Position numbers and translations under genes: made by a program. The notes below the pieces were generated by a model. It saw nothing but the letters and a program-made list of their open reading frames with translations, had not been told where the DNA came from and did not search any database. A DNA stretch of 64,000 bases from Cichorium intybus. Its lineage: Eukaryota > Streptophyta > Magnoliopsida > Asterales > Asteraceae. Shown piece by piece: positions 1 to 11,230 of this stretch; within the stretch, counting starts at the first letter, position 1; each line of letters starts with the position of its first letter. The DNA lies in the NCBI GenBank assembly GCA_023525715.1, contig CM042014.1:18950563-19014562 (forward strand). Direction: 5' to 3'.

Positions 1-265
1 TATAAAAAATACAAAGAGTTTAAAAAACTCTTATGTATTTACAAGAAGAGAAGATTGGAAGAGATGTTGAGATGTTTTGGGGTGGTTTGTATGAATGATT
101 TCTAACCTATTTATACTAAATTTCTACATGCCACTTAAAGAAAAAATGGCTTATTAAAAAAGAAATTCTACATGCCAAGGTTGAGAAATTAGCTCATATG
201 TTGAAACTTTCCTGCATGACACATCTTTGAATAATATTTGTTGAATTTGGAAGGCATATTCCACA
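1..265 (-). repeat. copia 3' LTR, truncated by window start
   Basis: Bases 1-265 match 6179-6423 apart from point changes and a small insertion around 137-157. The inner end at 261-265 (CCACA on plus) is the reverse of the LTR start TGTGGAATATGCC. About 225 bases of this LTR lie upstream of the window. Confidence 0.9.
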
Positions 266-426
266 ATATCCACATTGACTTCAAAATAGAACAAAACTTA
301 TATACCCATTTGCTAAAGCCAACAACTCTTCAAACTCCAAAACTCCATAAGAAACTGGAATCACCATATAGAGAAAAATTGATCCTGAAAAACGAAATAC
401 TTCCTCCACCACGAGCCTAATCAGGC

Positions 427-3126
427 TCAACTGCGATCAGAAATACCCATTAAGTCCAAACATAGTTTGAACTTGGATATTAGAAGACTTTTAGTGAACA
501 CATCAGTGGGATTATAATCTGTATCGATCTTTTCTATGACACAATCACCTTTTTCAATGATATCACGCACAAAATGATAACGAATATCAATGTGCTTTGT
601 ACGGTCATGAAACATCTGATCTTTACTCAAGAAGATAGCACTTTGATTATCACAGAATACTGTGGTAACCTTTATTCTATCATCGAGTTCTCTAAATAAT
701 CCCTTCAACCAAATATCTTCCTTAACTGCTTCTGTAATCGCCATGTATTCTGCCTCTGTAGAAGACAGTGCAACTGTAGACTGTAGTTGGGCTTTCCAAC
801 TAATAGCATAACCGTTCAGTGTAAACACATACCCTGTAATGGATCTTCGTTTATCCAAGTCTTTGCCAAAATTTGAATCAACATATCCAACCACCCTAGT
901 GTTAGATTGTCCATAGCGTAGACACATAGAAGACGTACCGCGTAGATAACGTAAGATCCACTGTACTGCTTTCCAGTGTTCTCTTCCCGGGTTCGCCATA
1001 TATCTACTAACCATGCTAACTGCATAAGCCAAATCAGGGCGTGTGTAGATCATAGCATACATCAAAGATCCAACAGCACTAGAGTATGGTACGCGTGCCA
1101 TGTACTCCATATCAGTCTCAGTAGTAGGACTTAAAGCGGATGATAACTTGAAATGAGCTGCAAAATGTGTGTTGATAGGCTTTGCTTCATGCATATTAAA
1201 ACGTCTTAGGACTTTCTCAATGTAACCTTTTTGAGAAAGATGCAAGATCCTAGACTTCCTGTCACGAACAATTTCCATACCTAAAATTTTCTTGGCAGCT
1301 CCTAAGTCCTTCATTTCAAAATCAGCTTTCAACTGGTCTTTTAACTTCTGAATCTCCTTCATATCTTTTGCTGCAATCAACATGTCATCCACGTACAAGA
1401 GTAAGTAGATCTTTGAACCATCGTCACCTTTCTTGAAATAAACGCAGCTATCATAGGTGCAGCTGCTGAATTTGTGACTGGTCATGAAAGAATCAAACCT
1501 CTTGTACCATTGTCTAGGAGACTGCTTGAGGCCATAAAGAGATTTCTTCAATTTACATACGTAGTCCTCCTTGCCAGGAACTACAAAACCTTCAGGTTGT
1601 TGCATGAAAATCTCTTCCTCAAGCTCACCATTTAGGAAAGCTGTAGTAACATCTAGTTGCTCCAACTCATAATCATTTGAAGCAACTAACCCCAACAATG
1701 CACGAATAGAAGTGTGTTTGACTACTGGGGAATATATGTCAGTATAGTCAACGCCTGGAATTTGACTGTAGCCTTTAGTTACCAACCGAGCTTTATATCT
1801 TGGTTTCTCATTCGGGTTAACAGGTTCTTTGAGCTTGTAGACCCACTTGCATTTAACTGGCCTTTTCCCTTTTGGAATAGGAACTAAATCCCAAGTACCA
1901 TTTCTTTGCAAGGATTCCATCTCATTATGCATAGCAATCATCCAATCACTTGAGTCTTTAGATTTGATAGCCTCATCATAATTTAGAGGCTCCGTTTCCG
2001 ACTCAATATCATTAGCAACAATAAAAGCATAAGCAATAAGTTCAGCTTCAGCATACCTCTTTGGAGGAACAATTTGTCTTCTCGGTCTATCTCTTGCAAT
2101 GCTTCGAGTAGTAGCTTGTGGTTGTGAAATTATTGTATCTTCAACAACGACATGCTCATTTGGCGAGGAAGACTCTTGTTGCTCAACTGGACTCGGAATG
2201 GTGACAGGTGAAGTAGGAAACTCCACCTCCATTTGAGCTTTCTCTTCATTTGCTTTTGATGATGCGATTGTATCTTCTGTAGAGTCGGAAGTTTGATGAA
2301 TCATAGCAGACTCGTCAAAAGTAACATCTCTTGAGATGATGATTTTATTTAGATCATTGCTCCATAACTTGTAACCTTTAACTCCTAGATTATAACCAAG
2401 AAAGACACATTTAAGTGCTCTCGGTTCTAACTTCCCATTGTCAACTCGTGCATAAGCTGGACATCCGAAAGGTTTCAGATGTGTATAATCGGCAGGTTTC
2501 CCAGACCATAACTCATACGGAGTTTTCTTTTCGATTGCTCGTGACGGTGATCGGTTGATAACATAGCAAGCAGTAGAAGCAGCCTCCGCCCAAAAGGACT
2601 TTGGCAATTTGGAATTTGAAAGCATACATCTGACCTTCTCCATAATGGTGCGATTCATCCTTTCGGCTACACCATTTTGTTGAGGCATATAGACTACCGT
2701 GCGATGTCGAGTAATGCCTTCCTTTCGGCAATAGACATTAAACTCTTCTGAGCAAAACTCTAGTCCATTATCCGTACGAAGATACTTTACCACCAATCCT
2801 GATTGCTTTTCAACCTGAACTTTCCAGTCTCTAAAGGTAGAGAAAACGTCTCCCTTATGTTTTAAGAAGAAACACCACACCTTCCTGGAGAAATCGTCAA
2901 TGATAGTGAGCATATAGTTAGCTCCACCTTTAGAAGCAACTCGAGCTGGTCCCCACAAATCCGAGTGGACATAGTCGAGTGGTCCTTTCGTTGTATGGAT
3001 ACCACTTGCAAACCTCACTCGTTTTGCCTTGACATATACACAGTCTTCACAGAACTCCAAATCAACAATCTTTTGTTGACCAAGTAAACCTCTTCGACTC
3101 AATTCTGACATGCCTTGAAAACTCAT
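427..3126 (-). CDS. copia pol: integrase, reverse transcriptase, RNase H
   Basis: An 899-residue open frame. The integrase core has D56, D119 and E155 with exactly 35 residues between the last two (DD35E), and ends in the PQQNGVAER motif. The copia reverse transcriptase follows from about residue 410, with TAFLNGELEEE at 495-505 and the catalytic YVDD at 578-581. RNase H closes the protein with a DSNFGKD acidic motif and STEAEYMA near the C terminus. The frame stays open upstream of the listed Met to 3230 and carries part of the integrase zinc-binding region (LRLGH), so the Met at 3126 is internal to the original polyprotein. The frame is cut from gag-protease by the solo LTR at 3231-4681. 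No internal stop is visible, which contrasts with the broken gag. It acts in reverse transcription and integration of element RNA. Confidence 0.9.
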   Translation of the reverse strand: MSFQGMSELSRRGLLGQQKIVDLEFCEDCVYVKAKRVRFASGIHTTKGPLDYVHSDLWGPARVASKGGANYMLTIIDDFSRKVWCFFLKHKGDVFSTFRDWKVQVEKQSGLVVKYLRTDNGLEFCSEEFNVYCRKEGITRHRTVVYMPQQNGVAERMNRTIMEKVRCMLSNSKLPKSFWAEAASTACYVINRSPSRAIEKKTPYELWSGKPADYTHLKPFGCPAYARVDNGKLEPRALKCVFLGYNLGVKGYKLWSNDLNKIIISRDVTFDESAMIHQTSDSTEDTIASSKANEEKAQMEVEFPTSPVTIPSPVEQQESSSPNEHVVVEDTIISQPQATTRSIARDRPRRQIVPPKRYAEAELIAYAFIVANDIESETEPLNYDEAIKSKDSSDWMIAMHNEMESLQRNGTWDLVPIPKGKRPVKCKWVYKLKEPVNPNEKPRYKARLVTKGYSQIPGVDYTDIYSPVVKHTSIRALLGLVASNDYELEQLDVTTAFLNGELEEEIFMQQPEGFVVPGKEDYVCKLKKSLYGLKQSPRQWYKRFDSFMTSHKFSSCTYDSCVYFKKGDDGSKIYLLLYVDDMLIAAKDMKEIQKLKDQLKADFEMKDLGAAKKILGMEIVRDRKSRILHLSQKGYIEKVLRRFNMHEAKPINTHFAAHFKLSSALSPTTETDMEYMARVPYSSAVGSLMYAMIYTRPDLAYAVSMVSRYMANPGREHWKAVQWILRYLRGTSSMCLRYGQSNTRVVGYVDSNFGKDLDKRRSITGYVFTLNGYAISWKAQLQSTVALSSTEAEYMAITEAVKEDIWLKGLFRELDDRIKVTTVFCDNQSAIFLSKDQMFHDRTKHIDIRYHFVRDIIEKGDCVIEKIDTDYNPTDVFTKSLLISKFKLCLDLMGISDRS

Positions 3127-3230
3127 ATGGCCGAGTCGAAGGTGCCAAAGACGGGACTGATCTGGATCAGAAAGAGACTTTGAAACAACAACAGCATCAC
3201 TCGAAATTTTTTGCCCGTCAAGAAAGTAGA

Positions 3231-4681
3231 TGTAACGCCCAGTTTTTCAGCCTGGAATTTACGAGATAGTATCACTAGGGATCGTCCCATGATCCAAGCC
3301 AAGCGTTACCTATCCTGCAAAACCACATAAAATAAAGGGGTAAGCTATAAAGCTTAGTGAGTAATCTAATCACAGTATGACCTATATGGTCACACACGTT
3401 ACAGGATCACCGTTCCTGTCAGCTTCACAGTTCTATCTGACTCGTAATTCACACTGTGAAACTACCGTATTATCCGACGTCACTCACTATACAATATCAC
3501 CCATTGATACTCACTATTAGACTGTCCCACACAGTCTTATCTTACATCGTCACGACTCACATCTTTAGCTACTGCCATCTCTTTTTATTTATTATTTGGT
3601 ATTAGTTTTCACGAATTCTTATACCATCTCACGGTATACCCCCTCACTTGACGGCTTCCTGATACAAGTATGGTCATAGTACATCTATGATTACCTCACG
3701 TTTTGATAGTATATGGTAAATATTGCAGTCCCCTAACATGCGTTATATACCATTATTGATTCACTCTTCTCAGTATCATCTTATGGTACTTTTAGGTTTA
3801 TAACTTGGATTTACCCTCACGACAACACACCTGCTTCCCACACAAGTATTATTACTTTACAGCTTTATATTTCTTTTAATAATTCCAATACGGCATTCCA
3901 TGATTTATCAAATAAAGAACGGCCAGGTAGAAGATTAGTTGGGGTGGCAGGATCCTTTCAGCATTTTAGCCTTTCGGAAAATCCAACAACCAGATCCCAA
4001 GTAATCGGCCTAGACACCGTCCTCGTAAGTAAATCAATCTGCATTACTTTTGGAATTATGAATTATAGGAAATAGTTTATTACATCCCTCGTATTTTATA
4101 GTTTAACACATATAAACTATTAAGGAGATACGGTAGCGATTACTCACCTGAGATTGGCGTTTTCTTGGAGTCCTGTCGTATTTTCCGTTCCGAACCGCTG
4201 ACAGTTCCCGAGCACCTCGTTGTTAGCTACCGCTCGTTTCTCACCTCCCATCATCCTCCCTCAACGTATTTTCCTTACCAAAACACTCCTCTATATCGTA
4301 TATGTGTTTGGTGTGTGTTGTGCCTCAAAATGAGGCTTATGCCCCGTATTTATAGGCCTCGGACAGGCGCATCGCGCCCTAAACCCCGGCGCATCGCGCC
4401 CATGCATACGTAAGTGCTTACCTCAACGCGCACTCGGCCGACACCACCGACAGGAGCAAGGCGCGGTGCGCCCAGCTACCAGGCGCGGTGCGCCCAACGA
4501 AATTTTTAGAATAAACTAGACTCAATTTGCAAACTTTGTGCACTGGTTTGAGGTCAATCCGATTTTTATAGAATTAATTATGATTTTCCTAAGATCGGCA
4601 TACAATGCTGATTTTTATATGAGATTGTAACTAATGTTTTTATTTTTGATCTGAAACATTATCCGGAACACGGGTGTTACA
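3231..4681 (-). mobile_element. Solo LTR (Ty3/gypsy type) nested in the copia element
   Basis: The 1451-bp segment starts TGTAACGCCC and ends GGGTGTTACA on plus, and is flanked by the 5-bp duplication GTAGA at 3226-3230 and 4682-4686. Removing it and one GTAGA rejoins the copia reading frame. No internal domain or second LTR is present, so it is a solo LTR left by LTR-LTR recombination. The sense strand is probably minus: the gcttagtgagtaatc block at 3352-3366 is the reverse complement of the actcactgagctt block seen in plus-oriented LTRs of this window. It holds repeated CpG-rich words at 4366-4379, 4388-4401, 4460-4473 and 4482-4495. Confidence 0.93.
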
Positions 4682-5887
4682 GTAGAGGTCTGAGGTTTTT
4701 CGACTGGCTCTCAATTTGTCAGAACCATCTTTGAACACCCTGAGAACTCCACCTTTACCGGCAAACTCGTATCCTTTTTTATCAAAGGAACTGAGAGATA
4801 ACAAGTTTCTTCTGAGGTCAGGGACATATCTAACATCCCCAATGGTTCGGATAACGCCATCAAACATACGGATTCTGACTGAACCATGTCCAAGAACTGG
4901 ACATGTAGAAATGTTACCCATCAACACATAGCCCTGGTTAACCTTTTCAAATGTGTAAAACCAACTTTTGTTGTGACACATATGAAAAGTACAACCAGAG
5001 TCGAGTATCCAATCACCAGTGGAATCCAGTTTATCTAAATAAACTGTCAAGAGTTCTCCAATACATTCGACCTCAGCTACATCGGCTTCACCCGAAGTGC
5101 TAGCTTGTTTACCATTTGCTGCTGCCTTCTCTTTTTCTTTATTCTTCAACTTGAAACATTCTTCAAGCACATGTCCCTTCTTATGGCAATAGTTGCAAAA
5201 CTTTCGTTTGCCTTTAGATTTGGATCTGGTTCTGTTGGAAGATTGAGAAGTTCTACTTCTCTCTGTTGTTCTTCCTCTGGCATTCAAACCTTCGGCTTTA
5301 GAATCATCTGAACCACCACCGGTAATATATTTCATCTTCTCTTTAGAATCCAAAGCTGTAAAGACTTCATCTAAAACAAGAGTTTCACGGCTGTAGATGA
5401 TCGTATCACGAAAATGGCTATAGGATTCAGGCAACGATGACAACAAAAATAAAGCCAAGTCTTCATCTTCATATTGAACATCCATATTCTCCAAGTTATT
5501 TACTAACTCTTTGAATGTAGACAAATGTTCAGCTAGCGAGCCTCCTTCAATCATATTGAGATTGAACAACCGTTGCTTTAGATGCAACTTGTTTGGTAAG
5601 CTCTTTGTCATCAATAACTGCTCCAACTTCAGCCACAAAGCAGCCGCCGACGTTTCTTTTAGAACATCTTATAAAACATCGTTTGACAAGTGCAAACGAA
5701 TTTGAGATAAAGCCTTCAGATCTTTCATCTCCTTTTCTTCTTAGGTCCATGTATTGGGCATCCTTTCGAAGCCCAAGAGCGCCTTGTGTAAATCCATCTG
5801 AATGAGAATATCTCTCATCTTTACTTGCCACAGCGGAAATCGGGTATTCCGATCCAGCAGCGGAATATCGTATTTCACCGAAGACAT
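4682..5887 (-). pseudogene. copia gag-protease, two in-frame stops
   Basis: The frame starts at the ATG at 5887 (MSSVKYDIP), which matches the start of copia Gag. In-frame TAA codons lie at 5741-5743 and 5669-5671. After the second stop the frame is open to the insertion site. It carries the Gag zinc knuckle CNYCHKKGHVLEEC (CX2CX4HX4C) and then the aspartic protease motif DSGCT. The frame ends where the solo LTR enters at 4681. The original protein continued into the integrase frame at 3230. Because both stops lie in the capsid part of Gag, the copy should make no normal capsid. Confidence 0.88.
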
Positions 5888-5938
5888 GATTTATTACTTG
5901 ATAAAATGATCCCAACAAGCTAATATCAAAACCCGGAC

Positions 5939-5950
5939 GCTCTGATACCA
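5939..5950 (-). other. copia primer-binding site (initiator tRNA-Met)
   Basis: The minus strand reads TGGTATCAGAGC, the usual complement of the 3' end of initiator tRNA-Met. It lies two bases inside the 5' LTR, whose end is at 5953. This fixes the element's orientation and its LTR boundary. Confidence 0.88.
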
Positions 5951-5952
5951 AT

Positions 5953-6423
5953 TGTTGTAAAATACGACGGATCCGAATTGACTTTAGACAATATTAGCTC
6001 AATGCGGAATGGGATCAAAATTATCAAACGGTAATAATCACAACGAAAATACGAATAAAGTAAATAAAATAGAGACACGAGGATTTACGTGGAAAACCCA
6101 AATCGGGAAAAACCACGGGCGGAGGAAGCCGAGAACCAATTCACTATATTTTGTGGTGTTTACAAAATATTTGAAGAATATAAAAAATACAAAGAATTTA
6201 AAAAACTCTTATGTATTTACAAAAAGAGAAGATTGGAAGAGATGTTGAGATATTTTGGGGTGGTTTGTATGAATGATTTCTAACCTATTTATACTAAATT
6301 TCTACATGCTATTAAAAAAGAAATTCTACATGCCAAGGTTGAGAAATTAGCTCATATGTTGAAACTTTCCTGCATGCCACATCTTTGAATAATATTTGTT
6401 GAATTTGGAAGGCATATTCCACA
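5953..6423 (-). repeat. copia 5' LTR (471 bp)
   Basis: On minus it starts TGTGGAATATGCC and ends ACAACA next to the primer-binding site, giving the usual TG...CA limits. Bases 6179-6423 match 1-265. Short reading frames inside it are not genes. Confidence 0.9.
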
Positions 6424-6871
6424 GGCAGGGTAATACGTTAAATATTACAACCACAAATCATGAACCCTTAAGTGTCCATCAATAAAACCTTCAACAATGA
6501 TATATGAGCACCAATATATAGTGTGAATTTTCATCTTAAGTACAGGTAGTGTAATTTTTCATCTTTTAAGTTAATTGATATTTAATTCTTTAATTGATGC
6601 ATCAAACATGTATATGTTTAGGTACTATAATACACAAACGCAAAATACATACAAACTTAGTAGTGTACTTTTTAGCTCAATATGTTTATTGCTATTTAAT
6701 AATTTAAACTCAATTCATGCATCAGAAGTGTATATCTTTAAGCTCAAGTGATGCATCAGACTTGTTAATTTTGAAAATATATATACTAGATTATGTATCC
6801 ATATGTAGTTTATGATTATATATTGTATGGTGTATATGTTTTCAAAACATCTTTGGGTCACCCATTGATAG

Positions 6872-7156
6872 TGCCATTTTTTAGATTTTCATACGGCACA
6901 ACGTGATGGTGTTCGTGCTAGTTGTGGTACATACAGAGATAGACATATCTTTGAGTCGTCCATTAAAAGTGTTCATGATGGTGCTACACCAAGCACAATA
7001 TCTAATTATGTTGATCAGTGTTTTAATTCATCTCAAAATATGAGAGGATCAAATGTGTTGGATCAAATTCATACTTACCTATCGACGAGGAAGAAAATTT
7101 ACTTCAAACAATGCCACACAATATGTATACGTAATGAAACTATAATTACGTGCTAA
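6872..7156 (+). CDS. Unrecognised open frame, possible gene or transposon remnant
   Basis: An uninterrupted 95-codon frame between two stops, with no ATG near its start. It encodes a hydrophilic peptide with segments such as GVRASCGTYRDRHIFESS and YVDQCFNSSQ. This is longer than chance would usually allow in such AT-rich DNA. A candidate splice acceptor (TTTTTTAG) lies just inside the 5' end, so it may be an exon remnant. I do not recognise the family and assign no function. Confidence 0.2.
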   Translation, partial: CHFLDFHTAQRDGVRASCGTYRDRHIFESSIKSVHDGATPSTISNYVDQCFNSSQNMRGSNVLDQIHTYLSTRKKIYFKQCHTICIRNETIITC

Positions 7157-7356
7157 TTATGATACTAATTTTAGTGATGTTATTTCTTTTTCCTAGATTT
7201 GCAGATGCTACAATCATCTGAATGATCCTTTTTGCACTAAAGATGATGTTTAATGGCCCATAGACCTCATGGAAGGAGGTTTAAACTTAGTTATTGTTGC
7301 TTTTAATTTTTTATGATATATATATTTTTTAAATTGATAGTACATTGCTATTAGTT

Positions 7357-7476
<120 letters not shown>

Positions 7477-9591
7477 CAAGTTGAATGTATGTTGCTATTA
7501 ATTGTTTTTAGCTTTTTTCCTAGTTGAAAGTTTCTTGCTATTATTCGAATGGTATGACTTGATGTTTAATTATGTGTAAACTTGGTCATTGTTGCTTTTA
7601 ACTGTTTATAATTTTTTCAAGTTGAAAATACGTTGCAATTAATTGTTTGTAGATTTTTTCCTACGTTGAAGGCATCGCCAAGATGTATAACAAAATCCTA
7701 AAACTCATCCAAGGAAATAAACTACCCACCTCATTAGACTTTGACACTTTTGATTTTTGAGAATGGTTTCGACATTTGAAATTGAACATGAATCTTTCTT
7801 TTGCTAGTAAATAATTGGTAGTCAAATGTTAATATTTTGATTTTGGGGTAAAATTTGAAGTTCATTTGTGAATTCTGGTTATGGAATAGTGACAAATTTT
7901 GATACCTAACAGAACGTCGCTAATTATATTAGTGACTAGGATTGAAAGCAGAACAAATGTTTATTTATAAATGATTAGTGACAAAGTTACACCAAATTTC
8001 TAAGCGTTTTGCGCAAGCTAATCTGCTGCTAAGCTCTTCTCTATTCCCATCACTAATATTTAGCAACCAATATTTTTCCGGCGACATATTTCCATTGCTG
8101 ATACCTACATTTCTAGTAAGACGATGCACCACCCTGTGGAGTGGAGTCTGAATGTGTGGCCTTGTGGACGCCATGTATACCAAACACTACTAGTTATCAC
8201 AAAATCACTTTAGCTTCAAAAGTAAGTTGTTATCAAACTTAACAAATAAACAACAATATATAACTCAATTACTTTGTAAAACTTCATTTTCAATCTCCAA
8301 AGGGTAAACTTATATTAAATTCTCAATTCTCAATTCTCATGGACATATTATATATACATACAATTAGAAAAAGTAAAGTAATTCGACGCGCCATACTTAC
8401 TACCTTGTTTTTCAACTTTACTTTTTTAACCACTCCATCTTTTACAAGTTAGCATTTTGCATTTTTGTATCTTTTTTGCCCACATCTATCATTTAAATAT
8501 ATCTTTTACCGTTTTACGTACATTTATCTTTTAAAATTTGACATGTTCTTATCTGTTTTTTTAACATTTTTTTCTTACCCTTGTCATTCTTTTAAAAATT
8601 ACATGCATCCGGTACAAATTGAACATATGAAATCACCAGTTATGAGTTGTATGCTTTAACCATTCAACATAGATGCTTAAGGGGTCACAGACTCATAGTG
8701 AATGACTAGATTCCAATTCAAATAATAATTTTCAATTAAAGCTATAACCTTCATAAATCAATAAATTTAACGAAAACTTCTTCATATTCTTTCGCAATAC
8801 AAAATACAAATTGAGGTTTTGACAAATTTCTTACGTATGTATTGAAAATGTCAAACGACTTTTACATAGACTAATAAAATAATTTAAGACCCAAAATATT
8901 GTGTCAAATCAACATTTTAATTAAGATCTATAATATGGATCCAAAAATATGTTGTCATCTTTTTGTTTAATCCTTTCCGTTGCATCGTGCGGCGATATAA
9001 CCCTAGTTCCCAATAATTAACATTAATCATTCTACCATGTTCTCTATTTGAAAGTTAAAGTCAACTATTTTCAACAGTGATATCTAATTTATTCCGAAAA
9101 ACAATACAATTTTAACAAATAAAAAGACATTGACTTTACATACAGATGTATTTCTAATGAAATGTGGTGTACATTTAGTTATGCCCAAGTTTAAAATCTT
9201 CACATAGTCCCCAATACACGAAATAAATGGATGTCGGTCCGTTTAGAACTTTCAAAAATACATGGAATTGGTCAAGAGTTTAGGCCAGGGACCATCGCTA
9301 GAATTCATCAAAAATTGTAACCTGCCTTACATCTCAACATACACACGCAAGTAGTGTTGTACTTTAACTTTTGCGAGTCAGAATCATTATATGCACATGT
9401 GATTGGTCGTCTTATCTCGTCTTGTAAAGCATTAGCTAAAGTAAAAAGAACAAAGTATGCCACACGTCTTTGCGTCACCACCGCTCATATTTTATATGTA
9501 TTATACATATACACTACACATGTATGTATACGGTTTCTGATATATAGTCCAGATTTATATGAGGTTATAAAAAACCACCATACGTACAAGA

Positions 9592-9980
9592 GGCATTAGG
9601 GGCGACACCTTTAGGGGCGACATACCCTTTAGGGGAGACACAAGCCTTGGCAGGTTGCGTGTCGTCGCTAAAGGTTATGTTGTCACTAAAGGTGTCGCCC
9701 CTAAAGCCTCTATCCGAATTTTGCCACTACTTTTGATCCTAACCGTTGAATATTTGTTCCATCCGACGGTCGAAATAACACGCGGCAACATTTCCCTCCC
9801 AAAATTTTCGATGTCGCCCCTAATGCTCTAAAGTCGCCGCTAACGCGGCAACATTTCCCCCCCAAAATTTTTTATGTCGCCCCTAATGCTCTAAGTCGCC
9901 GCTAAAGGTGTCGCCCCTAAAGGGTTAAATAGCAAAAACCCGCAGGGGGCTCACTTCTTCTGTTTACTCATACCACTCAA

Positions 9981-10016
<36 letters not shown>

Positions 10017-11230
10017 CTTAGCGATTTTGGCAAGGAGCACTCGGGATTTTGAAGCTTTTTGGATGAAAATCAATCTCCTAACAAGAATCAACTATTAATC
10101 TTCAACTAGAAAGGTATTTCTCATATTTTAAACTTAGGGTTTTGTGGATTTTTGGGCTTTTAGTTGTTGTTTACTGATTTTTGAAATAAAATGTTGGTTG
10201 TAGATGATAATGTATATAATTCTTGTTAATGTTGGTTATAATTGCTAGTTAGTTATATTTTGTGTTCATTTATATATAGATTTTTGATATGAACAATTGT
10301 TTGAACATTTGGATTTTTTCATATATGCATATTAAGTTTTGATTGTAGTAATGTGATAATGTATTTAGATTTTTTTATATTAATATTTAATAGATTTTGT
10401 GTTAATTTGTATAGATTTTGTGTTAGTTAATGTATATGAAATTATAAGATTGTATATGGATTTGTTGATATGAACACTTGATTGAATTTGTATGAGAATG
10501 TTAATGGATTACATGATATGCTTAATTTTTGATGTTTTCTATTATTGTTAAGAACTTAATTAGTTAGGACTTAATATGATGTATTGGATGTTATGTTTTG
10601 GTTGACCGATGATTTGTTAATAACCTAATACATTTGTTGTGTACTTGATAATTTGGCTAGTACTTGTTACAAATTTGGAAGTTTGGTACTATGTTAATAT
10701 GTTTCTTTGTTTTTGTTTTTTTTTTTTTTTTGTAGTTGGACCCTATTGATCGGTTGTTTAGCAACCCAAAAAAATGGAATAACTTAAAGATTTCATTCGA
10801 CAGTTGCAAGAAGATGATGATGATAATGAAGGGAACGATGATGAAGCCGCTAGTGGTCACAAGTAGTTTATGTTTTATTTAGTATTTTGTGTTAGATATA
10901 ACTTTAGAACATATGTTATGGATTGTTTTTTTGGATAATATAACTAATTGTGGATGGTTTTTATTTTCTGCATTTTATGGAGTAGCTGAATTGATTAAGT
11001 TCTTAACTATTGAGAACTTAATGAAATAAAAGAAAAAAAACAACTATTAGGAGTGATAAGTATTAACGACGACACTTTTAGCAACAGAAAGCTTATTGGT
11101 GACGACATCTTTAGCAGCGACACTATTAGGGGCGACATGCTATTTTTAGCGGCGACACTATTAGGGGCGACACCTTTAGGGGCGACATATAAGTATTAGC
11201 GACGAAGCATTAGGGGCGACACATTTACAC
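9592..11230. mobile_element. Probable DNA transposon remnant with TTAGGGGCGACA subterminal repeats
   Basis: The word TTAGGGGCGACA occurs at both flanks: direct copies near 9597, 9610, 11127, 11161, 11176 and 11210, and reverse-complement copies near 9697, 9806, 9870 and 9905. Many short subterminal repeats in both orientations are typical of CACTA (En/Spm) elements. Inside lie a CT microsatellite (9981-10014), a leader-like region, a T-rich tract ending in TTTGTAG at 10735, and then a short open stretch rich in Asp/Glu codons ending at TAG near 10866. It resembles an internally deleted element. I could not find clean CACTA ends or a target duplication, so the limits are approximate. Confidence 0.5.
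9981..10014. repeat. (CT)n microsatellite
   Basis: A nearly pure TC/CT run of about 34 bp inside the transposon-like segment, in a position resembling a 5' leader. Confidence 0.9.

Larger units (their letters stand above)
1..6423 (-). mobile_element. Ty1/copia LTR retrotransposon, near full length, split by a solo LTR
   Basis: Reading on the minus strand the order is 5' LTR (5953-6423), primer-binding site, gag, protease, integrase, reverse transcriptase, RNase H and 3' LTR (1-265, cut by the window edge). The order integrase before reverse transcriptase defines copia. A foreign solo LTR (3231-4681) sits between protease and integrase. Gag has two in-frame stops, so the copy cannot be autonomous. 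The two LTRs align over the visible part but differ by point changes and an indel of about 20 bp near 140/6307, so the insertion is not very recent. The outer left boundary and its target duplication lie outside the window. Confidence 0.93.
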
